Shown here: piece by piece, positions 56,775-64,000 of the stretch
Layout: each line of letters begins with the position of its first letter
Numbering within the stretch: position 1 is the stretch's first letter
Source of the DNA: Bacteroidales bacterium
GTDB taxonomy: Bacteria > Bacteroidota > Bacteroidia > Bacteroidales > UBA932
DNA length: 64,000 bases
Direction of reading: 5' to 3'
Assembly: GCA_017446775.1 (NCBI GenBank)
Contig: JAFSQE010000032.1
Coordinates: 1 to 64,000, forward strand
Translations under genes and position numbers: made by a program
The notes under the pieces: generated by a model
What the model was told of the DNA's origin: nothing
What the model saw: only the letters and a program-made list of their open reading frames with translations
Databases searched by the model: none

Positions 56775-58916
56775 ATGGTAAAGTGCAAAAGGATATTTCT
56801 GCTATTGGCTGCCGCGCTTGTGGCTGCGCTTCTGCCGGCATGCTCCCCCACCAAAAAGATTGCCGACGGGGAATACATGCTTGACAAGAACAACATCGTT
56901 ATCCTCAATTCCAAAAAATATCCCAAGAGCGACCTTGCCGCCTACCTAAAGCAGAGCGAAACTCCCGGCTTTCTGGGAATCAAGACGCCGTTCCGCGACC
57001 CGGTGGTGCTTAACGAAAATCTTATAGGCACCAGCACCAGCGGCATGCTCCGCCATCTCGAATACAGGGGCTACTACAACTCCAGCATCGACACCGTGGT
57101 TGTACGTAAAGACAAAAAGGCCACCGTAAATTATATCGTGACCCTGGGCAAGCAGTATCCTGTAAAAAAGATAGAATACGCCATCGCAGACCAGACGATC
57201 CGGGATATCTTTGCCGCCGATTCCCTGAACCATACCCTGCACGAGGGGCAGATGCTCTCTGAAGAGAGCCTGGAGGCAGAAGCCACCCGTTTTGCCAGCC
57301 TGCTGCGCAGCAAAGGCTACTACGGCTTCACCAAGAACTACCTGTTCAACTTTGCCGATACCGTGTCGGTGCCCGACTCTTCCCTGCTCAAGGTGGAGGT
57401 TCGCAACTACACCCGCAACGAATCTGCCGCAATGGCCAAGCCGCACAAGCAGTACACCATCCGCAACGTGAGCTACGCAACGCCGCGCTCTATGAACGTA
57501 AAGCAATCTTTCCTTGACGATATCAACCTGATAGAGAGCGGGATGCAATATAGCGAAGAGCTTATCGGCACCACCTACCAGCGCTTCTCCAGCAACCGTA
57601 TCTTCAGCACGGTGAATGTCAGCCTCACGCCGGTCGACACTACCGGCCTGGTAGACTGCGTGATATCCCTCACCCCGGCGCGCATGCAGAATTTCGAGGT
57701 GAGCATGGACGCCTCCACAAACTCTGCGATGCTGATAGGTCTCACCCCATCGCTCACATACAACCATCTTAACCTGTTTGGGGGCGGCGAGGTCTTAAGC
57801 CTTGGTTTCCGCGGCAACTTCCAGTTCAAGCTAAACGACTCTGCACACAGCAACGAGTTTGCAATCACCACAGCCATCCAGTTCCCGAAACTGCTGCTGC
57901 TCCCGTTCATACAGAGCTCGACACCCACCCTCCCGTCTACCGAGATATCGCTGGCATACAACTACCAGAACCGTCCGGAATACACCCGCAACATCCTTTC
58001 AGGTTCATACGGATACAGCTGGAGCGCCATGCGCAATCTCCGCTTTTCTGTCAAGTTCCCGCAGCTGAGCATCATCAAGATCTTCAATATAAACGAGGAT
58101 TTCTACTCCAACCTTAACAGCAGCTATCTTCAGTACCTCTACCAGAACCACTTCGATCTGGGCGCCAACGCCTCTGTATATTACACCACCAACACCAACG
58201 TAAATCCCAAGGTCAGCTACTTTTACGTGCGCGGCGATATGGCCTCGTCGGGCCTGCTGCTAAGCAGCATGAACAGCCTGCTGCAGGAGAACCGGCGCGG
58301 GCAGCACCTTGTATGGGGCATCCCCTACGCCCAGTATATCCGTACGCAGGTAAGTGCCGTGGGGACACTCCGCTTTGGCAGGGACGAACAGTTTGCGCTG
58401 GCCACCAGGCTGCTGGCAGGTGCCGGATATGCATACGACAACTCCCTGTTCTCCATGCCTATGGAGCAGATGTTCTATGCCGGCGGCGCCAATTCCATGC
58501 GCGGCTGGCAGTCCCGCACAATAGGCCCCGGCCTGTCGCAGCTGGACGACTCCTTTGCGATATACAATCAGGTGGGCGACATGCGCCTGGAGGCCAACCT
58601 GGAGCTGCGCTTCCCCCTGTTCTGGAAGCTTAACGGCGCCCTGTTTACCGACGTGGGCAACATCTGGAACCTGCCCAAGCGCCCCGACTTCTCCGACGAA
58701 GAATATGATCTGTCTGTATTCAAGGCAGCCAACCTTCCCAAATCGATTGCAATGGACTGGGGCGTGGGCGCCCGGCTGGACTTTGGACTGCTGCTGATAC
58801 GCGTTGACCTGGGCATCAAGGGGTACGACCCCGCCCGCCAGAAGTGGCTCTCTGCCGGCGAGTGGTTCACCCACGACGGCTGCGCGGTACACCTCGGCAT
58901 CGGATATCCTTTCTAG
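56775..58916 (+). CDS. Omp85/BamA-family outer membrane protein
   Basis: A lipoprotein-like signal (LVAALLPACSPTKK) precedes POTRA-like segments (about 40-290) and a 16-strand-type barrel (about 330-713) that ends in HLGIGYPF with the terminal aromatic residue. The barrel motif GGANSMRGWQSRTIGPG is the conserved RGF/W loop of Omp85. It resembles the BamA/TamA-like proteins of Bacteroidetes, often called surface antigen proteins, which insert or export outer-membrane proteins or lipoproteins. 713 aa. Confidence 0.88.
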   Translation: MVKCKRIFLLLAAALVAALLPACSPTKKIADGEYMLDKNNIVILNSKKYPKSDLAAYLKQSETPGFLGIKTPFRDPVVLNENLIGTSTSGMLRHLEYRGYYNSSIDTVVVRKDKKATVNYIVTLGKQYPVKKIEYAIADQTIRDIFAADSLNHTLHEGQMLSEESLEAEATRFASLLRSKGYYGFTKNYLFNFADTVSVPDSSLLKVEVRNYTRNESAAMAKPHKQYTIRNVSYATPRSMNVKQSFLDDINLIESGMQYSEELIGTTYQRFSSNRIFSTVNVSLTPVDTTGLVDCVISLTPARMQNFEVSMDASTNSAMLIGLTPSLTYNHLNLFGGGEVLSLGFRGNFQFKLNDSAHSNEFAITTAIQFPKLLLLPFIQSSTPTLPSTEISLAYNYQNRPEYTRNILSGSYGYSWSAMRNLRFSVKFPQLSIIKIFNINEDFYSNLNSSYLQYLYQNHFDLGANASVYYTTNTNVNPKVSYFYVRGDMASSGLLLSSMNSLLQENRRGQHLVWGIPYAQYIRTQVSAVGTLRFGRDEQFALATRLLAGAGYAYDNSLFSMPMEQMFYAGGANSMRGWQSRTIGPGLSQLDDSFAIYNQVGDMRLEANLELRFPLFWKLNGALFTDVGNIWNLPKRPDFSDEEYDLSVFKAANLPKSIAMDWGVGARLDFGLLLIRVDLGIKGYDPARQKWLSAGEWFTHDGCAVHLGIGYPF

Positions 58917-58938
58917 ACAATACAAAACCAACTTTGAT

Positions 58939-59508
58939 ATGAACTTCGTAATAGAAACTTCTGCACGCCACGTGCATGTCACCCAAGAGACTCTGGAAAT
59001 ACTGTTTGGCAAGGGCTTTCAGCTCGAATTCAAAAAGGCACTCTCCCAGCCCGGCCAGTTTGCAACGCCCCAGAAGGTAGAGGTCGTCGGCCCCAAGTCC
59101 AGCCTCAAGTTCTCCATCCTGGGCCCTGTACGCCCCGAGAATCAGGTAGAAGTTTCTTTCACCGACGCCCGTGCGCTGGGCATCACCGCCCCGATTCGCG
59201 AAAGCGCCGATGTAGCCGGCAGCGCCCCCTGCAAAATTGTCGGCCCGTGCGGTGAGGTCGATCTTTCAGAAGGTGTAATTATCGCAAAGCGCCATGTCCA
59301 CATGACTCCGGAAGATGCCGCCGCCTTTGGAGTGACCAACGGCCAGATAGTTAACGTAGAGGTAGAGCAGGAAACCGGCCGCAAGGTGATTTTTGGCGAC
59401 ACCGTAGTGCGCGTTTCGCCCAAATATGCCCTTGCAATGCACATCGACACCGACGAAGCCAACGCCGCCGCATGCAGCGGAGAGATGACCGGACGCATCG
59501 TAAAATAA
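58939..59508 (+). CDS. pduL: phosphotransacylase PduL
   Basis: Converts acyl-CoA and phosphate to acyl phosphate; in species without Pta it makes acetyl phosphate. Two PduL repeats are visible, each with a histidine metal motif: SARHVHVTQE and AKRHVHMTPED. ATG 58939 gives 189 aa; the frame before it overlaps the Omp85 gene. There are no microcompartment shell genes nearby, so it is probably the housekeeping enzyme. Confidence 0.92.
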   Translation: MNFVIETSARHVHVTQETLEILFGKGFQLEFKKALSQPGQFATPQKVEVVGPKSSLKFSILGPVRPENQVEVSFTDARALGITAPIRESADVAGSAPCKIVGPCGEVDLSEGVIIAKRHVHMTPEDAAAFGVTNGQIVNVEVEQETGRKVIFGDTVVRVSPKYALAMHIDTDEANAAACSGEMTGRIVK

Positions 59509-59514
59509 CAGACA

Positions 59515-60333
59515 ATGGTATCCAAAGTCATCCTTATTACTGGTGCCAGCAGCGGCATCGGGTTCAACACTGCCAAGATGCTGGCAGAACAGGGACACAA
59601 GGTGTATGGCGCCGCCCGCCGCGTAGAAAACATAGAACCGCTCTCCCCGCTTGGGGTAACCGCCATCCGGATGGATGTCACCGACCAGGCCTCGATGGAG
59701 GCTGGCGTGAAGGCTGTGATAGAGGCAGAGGGGCGGATCGACGTACTTATAAACAACGCCGGATACGGCTATTTTGGCGCCATAGAGAATGTCGCAATGG
59801 AAGATGCCCGCCGCCAGATAGAGGTCAACGTATTCGGCCTGGCAGCGCTCACCAAACTCGTAATCCCGTATATGCGCGTCCAGCGCAGCGGCCGCATCAT
59901 CAACATCGCCTCTGTCGCCGGCAAGACTGTGTTCCAGTTCGGTGGCTGGTACCACGTGTCAAAATACTCCGTGGAGGCGCTCAGCGACGCCCTGAGGATA
60001 GAACTGAAGCCCTTCGGCATCGATGTATGCATTATTGAACCGGGCGCGATTAAGACCGACTGGGGCATCATCGCCGCCGACCACCTGGTAGAATCGTCGC
60101 GCGGCACCGCCTATGAGAAAACTGCCGACGAGCAGGCCGACACAATGCGCAAGGCCTACACCGGCAACTTTATCTCATCTCCGCAGGTGATATCCAGGGC
60201 CATATCAAGGGCCGTGAACTCCAGCAAGCCCAAAACACGCTACCGCACCGGCTTCGGCTCCCACACTGCCGTCCTCGCCCACCACATCCTCCCCGACCGC
60301 TGGTGGGACGCCATGATGCGCGGGTTGTTTTAG
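59515..60333 (+). CDS. short-chain dehydrogenase/reductase
   Basis: NAD(P)-binding TGASSGIGFNTAKML, INNAGYGYFG and the catalytic Ser and Tyr-x3-Lys in INIASVAG and YHVSKYSVEALS define a classical SDR of 272 aa. The motif pattern is that of oxidoreductases annotated as retinol or steroid dehydrogenase-like; substrate unknown. It is 6 bases downstream of pduL. Confidence 0.9.
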   Translation: MVSKVILITGASSGIGFNTAKMLAEQGHKVYGAARRVENIEPLSPLGVTAIRMDVTDQASMEAGVKAVIEAEGRIDVLINNAGYGYFGAIENVAMEDARRQIEVNVFGLAALTKLVIPYMRVQRSGRIINIASVAGKTVFQFGGWYHVSKYSVEALSDALRIELKPFGIDVCIIEPGAIKTDWGIIAADHLVESSRGTAYEKTADEQADTMRKAYTGNFISSPQVISRAISRAVNSSKPKTRYRTGFGSHTAVLAHHILPDRWWDAMMRGLF

Positions 60334-60369
60334 TCGACGCTGCTAAGGTAGCCTTTGGCGGAGAAATAA

Positions 60370-60396
60370 TTAAAGTCACCCAGACTGCGACTTTAA
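60370..60396 (-). terminator. terminator of the displaced carB end
   Basis: TTAAAGTC (60370-60377) pairs with GACTTTAA (60389-60396). Read on the minus strand the hairpin is followed by TTATTTCT. It lies 8 bases beyond the stop codon of the carB fragment at 60404, as expected for the original carB terminator, and faces the SDR gene. Confidence 0.6.
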
Positions 60397-60403
60397 ACGG
60401 GGC

Positions 60404-60520
60404 CTAGTACTCCCCTGCCGTCTTGACACTGACCTGATCCATCGTCATTGAGCAGAAGGCGCGCACGAAGGCGGTGGCAAGGCGGGCGTTGGTGATGAGC
60501 GGGATGTTGAAATCGACCGC
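60404..60520 (-). pseudogene. carB: displaced copy of the carB 3' end
   Basis: This encodes the last 38 residues of CarB plus the stop (AVDFNIPLITNARLATAFVR to TAGEY). It matches the end of the carB gene at 62162-62278 at 103 of 117 bases. Thirteen of the 14 differences are at third codon positions and silent; the other changes Ala to Gly. So both copies diverged under selection in working genes. Upstream homology stops abruptly at 60520. It is best explained as the resident gene end cut off by an insertion. Confidence 0.85.
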
Positions 60521-60522
60521 TC

Positions 60523-60603
60523 GGGGCAGATGCCTCCGCTTGCAATTCTTTCTAGGCAAAAATCTGCCCTGAAAGAATTCAAGCTGCGGACTTTATCTGC
60601 CCC
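60523..60603. repeat. 81-bp imperfect hairpin at the insertion border
   Basis: GGGGCAGAT (60523-60531) pairs with ATCTGCCCC (60595-60603); inside, CCGCTTG-AATTCTTTC pairs with GAAAGAATT-AAGC-GCGG. The loop again contains ATCTGCCC, so two alternative pairings with the first arm exist. It begins 2 bases after the homology with carB ends, which makes it the end of the inserted segment. Confidence 0.6.
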
Positions 60604-60621
60604 TTCGCTCTATCGCTAGTA

Positions 60622-60764
60622 GTCCTGCCAAAGCGCCACACGGAAACAAGAGGCTCCCCGAAACACAGCGGGCGCACCACCTCTCACCTTCCTAATGTCC
60701 TAGTGACGAGCACCGCCGCGAGGGACGGGTGTGACCGAGCGCATCTCGGCGCTTTGGGACGGAC
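60622..60764. other. structured region, possible RNA
   Basis: A long-range stem joins GTCC-CCAAAGCGCC (60622-60637) to GGCGCTTTGG-GGAC (60748-60764). Inside is at least one hairpin, CCGAG/CTCGG near 60734-60748. No gene fits. It resembles a compact structured RNA of about 140 nt, but I cannot match it to a known class. Confidence 0.35.
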
Positions 60765-60768
60765 AAGC

Positions 60769-61137
60769 CTAGGCACTATTTCTTATGGCAGATAATGTCA
60801 ACTGGTCACGTTCGCCATCAAAGAATGTGTTTAACACCTGGGCAAAGACATCGTTTGGAGAGACTATATCGAAGAGCGTCATGCACGACTTGAGTTTCAT
60901 AGCATCTAGCCGGCTACCCATTATTTCTTCAATTTCCTTTTCGGGATTCGTAAGTACGGCCTCCGTGATTTCACGCAATCTAGTTCCAAGAATTGGATCC
61001 TTAAGGTATTGCTGGGCCTCATAGAGTGAATAAATCCCGTAGCGCTCTGCTGTAGAGCTATGGCCAAGGCCTTGTATTTGAGGAAAGATGTACCATATCC
61101 AATGATGTATCTTGTGTCCGTCCTTCATCTCGGCCAA
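60769..61137 (-). pseudogene. DUF1810-family protein, truncated at the N-terminus
   Basis: The reading GHKIHHWIWYIFPQIQGLG and STAERYGIYSLYEAQQYL is that of DUF1810 (about 140 aa, unknown function). The family N-terminus is partly legible upstream (FQYYQTALAEMK) but a TAG stop comes about 10 codons before it and no ATG exists there. The only starts are TTG 61137 or ATG 61128, which omit the first helix. It may be non-functional. Confidence 0.65.
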
Positions 61138-61190
61138 GGCAGTCTGATAGTACTGGAAGGTTATAATCTGAGACTGCTATATAAAAAGTC

Positions 61191-61219
61191 CGGGGAGCAA
61201 TCTGAATGATTACTCCCCG
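61191..61219. repeat. hairpin CGGGGAGCAATC/GATTACTCCCCG
   Basis: Arms of 12 bases (61191-61202, 61208-61219) with one mismatch and a 5-base loop. It sits upstream of the DUF1810 remnant. No T-run follows in either direction. Confidence 0.5.
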
Positions 61220-61364
61220 TTCTGGCAACGAATCGGTAGTCATTAGCTACGGAATCGTTAGTGCAAATATAGGGCACATTCCCTAAGGATGCAAGCCTTT
61301 CTTCGATTTCTTTTGCCCGGCAAACATATCGCGTAGCAGACAGAATGCTTCAGGCAATATAGTA

Positions 61365-61410
61365 CCCCGCTCAAAAAACGACTTAGATATATGGTCGTTT
61401 TTGAGTGGGG
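61365..61410. repeat. long hairpin around 61388
   Basis: CCCCGCTC-AAAAAACGAC (61365-61382) pairs with GTCGTTTTTGAGTGGGG (61394-61410) almost without mismatch; the loop is AT-rich. With A- and T-runs in the arms it could end transcription in both directions, or be part of the border of an earlier mobile element. Confidence 0.55.
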
Positions 61411-61682
61411 CGGAGGGGCGCGGGACGGAAGTGGACTTTTCTGAGCGGTGTTCAGCCGGTCTGAAAAGCCCGCGATTGCCAGAAGCATTACTGTCGCGGA
61501 GCGGTTTGCCGGGCTTCATCTGCATCGTTTTCAAAAACCCATTTCTGTTTTCACATTTCACATTCGCAAACGACGTTTTTAGAAACGTAAATACTTGATA
61601 CATTGGCCGTTTCAAGTGGTATTATTTCACGTATATTGGTATATATTTGCTCAAAATCAGAGCGCAAAAACTCTACGAATAA

Positions 61683-61713
61683 TTGTATAGTATTAAAAAT
61701 CGTATTATATTTG
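61683..61713 (+). promoter_or_regulatory. promoter of the small-protein cassette
   Basis: TTG (61683-61685), a 20-base spacer and TATATTTG (61706-61713) match the Bacteroidetes consensus. The start codon is only 13 bases downstream, so the leader is very short. Confidence 0.7.
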
Positions 61714-61725
61714 CATTACCTGAGT

Positions 61726-61878
61726 ATGGCTATTATTAACCTATGTCTGAGTGAACGGGAGGCGGACCTTATTGAGGCAATTAGAAACTACGTCAAAAGC
61801 TACCCTAACGGGTATCCGGAACTTCTGGATTATGCACAACGGCTGTTTGACGAACTAACCTACCCTTTTGATGATTAA
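61726..61878 (+). CDS. small protein (51 aa), first gene of the cassette
   Basis: Start MAIINLCLSEREADLIEAIR, end RLFDELTYPFDD: an acidic, mainly helical protein. Similar small proteins occur in Bacteroides as neighbours of DUF5053 genes, according to my recollection; no function is known. The frame is open from 61603, but ATG 61726 follows the promoter directly. The next gene begins 11 bases after its stop. Confidence 0.6.
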   Translation: MAIINLCLSEREADLIEAIRNYVKSYPNGYPELLDYAQRLFDELTYPFDD

Positions 61879-61889
61879 AAGATAAGCTT

Positions 61890-62165
61890 ATGGAAATAGT
61901 ATTAAAACGGAACGACCGAGTGATGTACGCAGACATTAAGCAACGGCTGTCTGACATCTATATGAAAATAACCTGGCGGGAGATTGCCTCTGACTATTTC
62001 GGGAAATCGCCGTCTTGGCTATATCATAAGCTGGATGGCATCGATGGCAACGGCGGCCGTGGTGGCTTCACCGAAGATGAACTGAACACCCTTAAAGGCG
62101 CTCTCATTGACCTGTCAGGAAAGATTAAGAATGCCGCAGAACGACTAACGGTTGATATTATCTAG
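61890..62165 (+). CDS. DUF5053-like small protein (91 aa)
   Basis: A soluble, helical protein with MYADIKQRLSDIYMKITW, IASDYFGKSPSWLYHKLDG and FTEDELNTLKGALIDL. The middle has the look of a helix-turn-helix of the kind seen in small DNA-binding proteins (DYFGKSPSWLYHKLDG). The assignment to DUF5053 is from memory of the pattern. Its TAG stop (62163-62165) overlaps the carB stop on the other strand within the palindrome CTAG. Confidence 0.65.
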   Translation: MEIVLKRNDRVMYADIKQRLSDIYMKITWREIASDYFGKSPSWLYHKLDGIDGNGGRGGFTEDELNTLKGALIDLSGKIKNAAERLTVDII

Positions 62166-64000
62166 TACTCCGCGGCGGTCTTGACGCTGACCTGGTCCAT
62201 GGTCATGGAGCAGAAGGCGCGCACGAAGGCGGTGGCCAGGCGGGCGTTGGTAATCAGGGGGATGTTGAAGTCCACGGCGGCGCGGCGGATGCGGTAGCCG
62301 TTGGTGAGCTCCACGCGGGTGTAGTTCTTGGGGATGTTGATCACCAGATCCACCTTCTTGTTTTCCAACAGGTCCAGCGCCACGTCAAACTGCTCTGCTA
62401 ATGCTGGATTCTGCTCATACTCGCTGGGCCATACGGCGCGCGAAGCCTCGATTCCGTTCTCTGCCAGATACCGCTGCGTACCGCCGGTGGCGTACAACTT
62501 ATACCCTTTGGCTGCCAGAAGCTTGCATGCGTCCAGCATGGATGCCTTTTGCAACGCATCTCCGGATGATATCAATATGCCCTTCTGCGGCACGGGATAA
62601 CCTACCGAAACGATAGATTTAAGCAGCGCATCGTCGAAATTGTCGCCCATGCAGCCCACCTCGCCGGTAGAAGCCATATCCACGCCCAGCACCGGATCGG
62701 CCTGCAGCAGACGGGTAAACGAGAACTGGGAGGCCTTGATACCGACGTAGTCGAAGTCGAACTCATCTTTGCTCACCGGAGCGGGATGCTCGCCCATCAT
62801 GGCGCGGGTGGCCAACTCTATGAGATTGATCTTGGAGACCTTGCTCACGAACGGGAAGGAACGCGACGCGCGCAGGTTGCACTCGATGACCTTCACGAAG
62901 TTCTCCTTGGCCAGGAACTGGATGTTGAACGGGCCGGTAATCTCCAGCGCAGCGGCTATCTTGCGGGCCACGCTCTTGATGTCGCGCATCGTCTTGACGT
63001 ATATCTTCTGAGCCGGATAAACGATGGTGGCATCGCCGCTATGCACCCCGGCAAACTCGATATGCTCTGAAATCGCATAGGCCAGGATATTGCCACCGTC
63101 GGCCACCGCATCAAACTCTATCTCCTTGCAGCGCTGCATAAACTCGCTCACCACCACCGGGTGGCTCTGGGAAACCTCCGCCGCCATTGCCAGAAAGCGC
63201 TCCAGGTCGTCGTCGCTGTAGCAGACGTTCATCGCCGCCCCGGAAAGCACATACGAGGGGCGCACCAGCACCGGATAACCCACCTCGTCTACAAAATAAC
63301 GGATGTCGGCAAGCGAGGTAAGTTCCTTCCACTTGGGCTGGTCGATTCCAAGCGCATCCACTATAGAAGAGAATTTGTTGCGGTCTTCTGCCTTGTCTAT
63401 GCTCTCTGCACTAGTGCCCAGAATCCGGACGGAATGCTCGTGCAGGCGCAGCGCCAGGTTGTTGGGAATCTGGCCGCCCACGGATACAATCACGCCGTGC
63501 GGATTCTCCATCTCGTAGATATCCATCACCCGCTCGAAGCTCAGCTCGTCGAAATAGAGCCGGTCGCAGATATCATAATCGGTAGATACGGTTTCGGGAT
63601 TGTAGTTGATCATCACGCCCCGCCAGCCAGAAGATCGGATGGTCTGCAGGGCGTTCACGCTGCACCAGTCAAACTCTACGCTGCTGCCGATGCGGTAGGC
63701 GCCGCTGCCCAGCACAATCACGCTGCGGCCGTCGTTCTCATAGTCGATATCGTTCTTTGAACCGTTGTAGGTCAGGTAAAGATAGTTGGTCCGGGCGGGA
63801 AATTCCGCCGCCAGGGTATCTATCTGCTTCACGCACGGCACGATTCCAAGCGCCTTGCGGCGTGTGCGCACGGCATCCTGCATCGGCTCGATATCGTCGA
63901 TATCCCTGTACACCGCCCGGGCGACCTGATGGTCTGAGAAACCCTGCCGCTTTGCGGTGCGCAGCAGTTCGGACGGGACCTCGTCTACAGTAGAGAACCG
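62162..64000 (-). CDS. carB: carbamoyl phosphate synthase large subunit, C-terminal part
   Basis: Makes carbamoyl phosphate for pyrimidine and arginine synthesis. The visible part begins upstream of TVDEVPSELLRTAKRQGFSD, at the window end, and covers the second ATP-grasp domain (GSGAYRIGSSVEFDWCSVNA, GVIVSVGGQIPNNLALRL, RASRSFPFVSKVSKINLIEL) and the C-terminal allosteric domain (GVLISSGDA-like ILISSGDALQKA to the end). The 5' part lies outside. The last 38 codons have a diverged second copy 1.6 kb away, so this 3' end may be a replacement brought in with the inserted segment. Confidence 0.95.
   Translation of the reverse strand, partial: RFSTVDEVPSELLRTAKRQGFSDHQVARAVYRDIDDIEPMQDAVRTRRKALGIVPCVKQIDTLAAEFPARTNYLYLTYNGSKNDIDYENDGRSVIVLGSGAYRIGSSVEFDWCSVNALQTIRSSGWRGVMINYNPETVSTDYDICDRLYFDELSFERVMDIYEMENPHGVIVSVGGQIPNNLALRLHEHSVRILGTSAESIDKAEDRNKFSSIVDALGIDQPKWKELTSLADIRYFVDEVGYPVLVRPSYVLSGAAMNVCYSDDDLERFLAMAAEVSQSHPVVVSEFMQRCKEIEFDAVADGGNILAYAISEHIEFAGVHSGDATIVYPAQKIYVKTMRDIKSVARKIAAALEITGPFNIQFLAKENFVKVIECNLRASRSFPFVSKVSKINLIELATRAMMGEHPAPVSKDEFDFDYVGIKASQFSFTRLLQADPVLGVDMASTGEVGCMGDNFDDALLKSIVSVGYPVPQKGILISSGDALQKASMLDACKLLAAKGYKLYATGGTQRYLAENGIEASRAVWPSEYEQNPALAEQFDVALDLLENKKVDLVINIPKNYTRVELTNGYRIRRAAVDFNIPLITNARLATAFVRAFCSMTMDQVSVKTAAEY

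Larger units (their letters stand above)
61138..61725. other. 588-base non-coding stretch of the insertion
   Basis: Two strong hairpins are listed separately. Open frames on the minus strand at 61258-61615 have no family resemblance, are rich in Ser, Pro and Arg, and cross the hairpin; I do not call them. After 61600 the sequence is very AT-rich and ends with a good promoter. Confidence 0.5.

Noticed and set aside
61258-61615. Minus-strand reading frames in the insertion (76 and 110 codons)
   Set aside because: They cross a strong hairpin, overlap each other in different frames and show no family resemblance.
60523-62165. Integron-like gene cassettes with attC sites
   Set aside because: The hairpins look superficially similar, but I see no paired core sites at both ends of each gene and no integrase.

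Overview
The window looks like a chromosome segment of a Bacteroidales species, with a moderately high GC core suggestive of, but not proof of, an Alistipes/Rikenellaceae-like organism. Support comes from the ATP synthase gene order (atpD-C-B-E-F-H-A-G), lipoproteins built from BACON-like repeats, a fused E1 alpha/beta 2-oxoacid dehydrogenase, and several promoters that fit the Bacteroidetes pattern TTTG-N(about 20)-TAnnTTTG.

Bases 1-15.6 kb form a defense island that is visibly more AT-rich than the rest. It holds three modules. (1) A tight plus-strand operon at 586-5995: a C5-cytosine methyltransferase, a protein with two GHKL ATPase domains and a histidine-kinase-like core, a receiver-like protein with a large unknown C-terminal part, and an AbiH-family protein. 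(2) A GATC-type restriction-modification pair related to Sau3AI, facing each other at 6616-9308, with a GC-richer Vsr mismatch endonuclease beside it. (3) A second operon at 9637-15561: a MORC/MutL-like GHKL ATPase, an unknown protein, a PLD-SNF2 helicase broken by one frameshift, and a small BglII-like nuclease candidate. The right edge carries palindromic repeats and a decayed phage-type amidase.

Bases 16.4-60.3 kb are mostly ordinary core genome. In order: mnmE, rlmD and rarA; a potABCD polyamine importer; two paralogous BACON lipoproteins; an MBL hydrolase; a carbon-metabolism cluster (Zn-dehydrogenase, aldolase/SDR fusion, PHP protein, E1-E3-E2 complex); a Tat-exported isomerase; rubrerythrin; a coiled-coil lipoprotein; a WYL regulator; the complete F-type ATP synthase operon with a deoxynucleoside kinase and a gamma-carbonic anhydrase-like gene upstream; a NapH-NapG-like iron-sulfur fusion; an Fe-S aldo/keto reductase; a CDF transporter; a TrmH-family methyltransferase; an Omp85 protein; PduL; and an SDR.

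Bases 60.3-64.0 kb contain the 3' part of carB, which runs off the window, and a 1.6-kb insertion next to it. The insertion separates carB from a second, diverged copy of its last 38 codons, which still has its terminator. Of the 14 base differences between the two carB ends, 13 fall at third codon positions. This is the signature expected of an element integrated at the carB 3' end. The insert holds a truncated DUF1810 gene, long hairpins and a two-gene small-protein cassette (51 aa plus DUF5053-like) with its own strong promoter.
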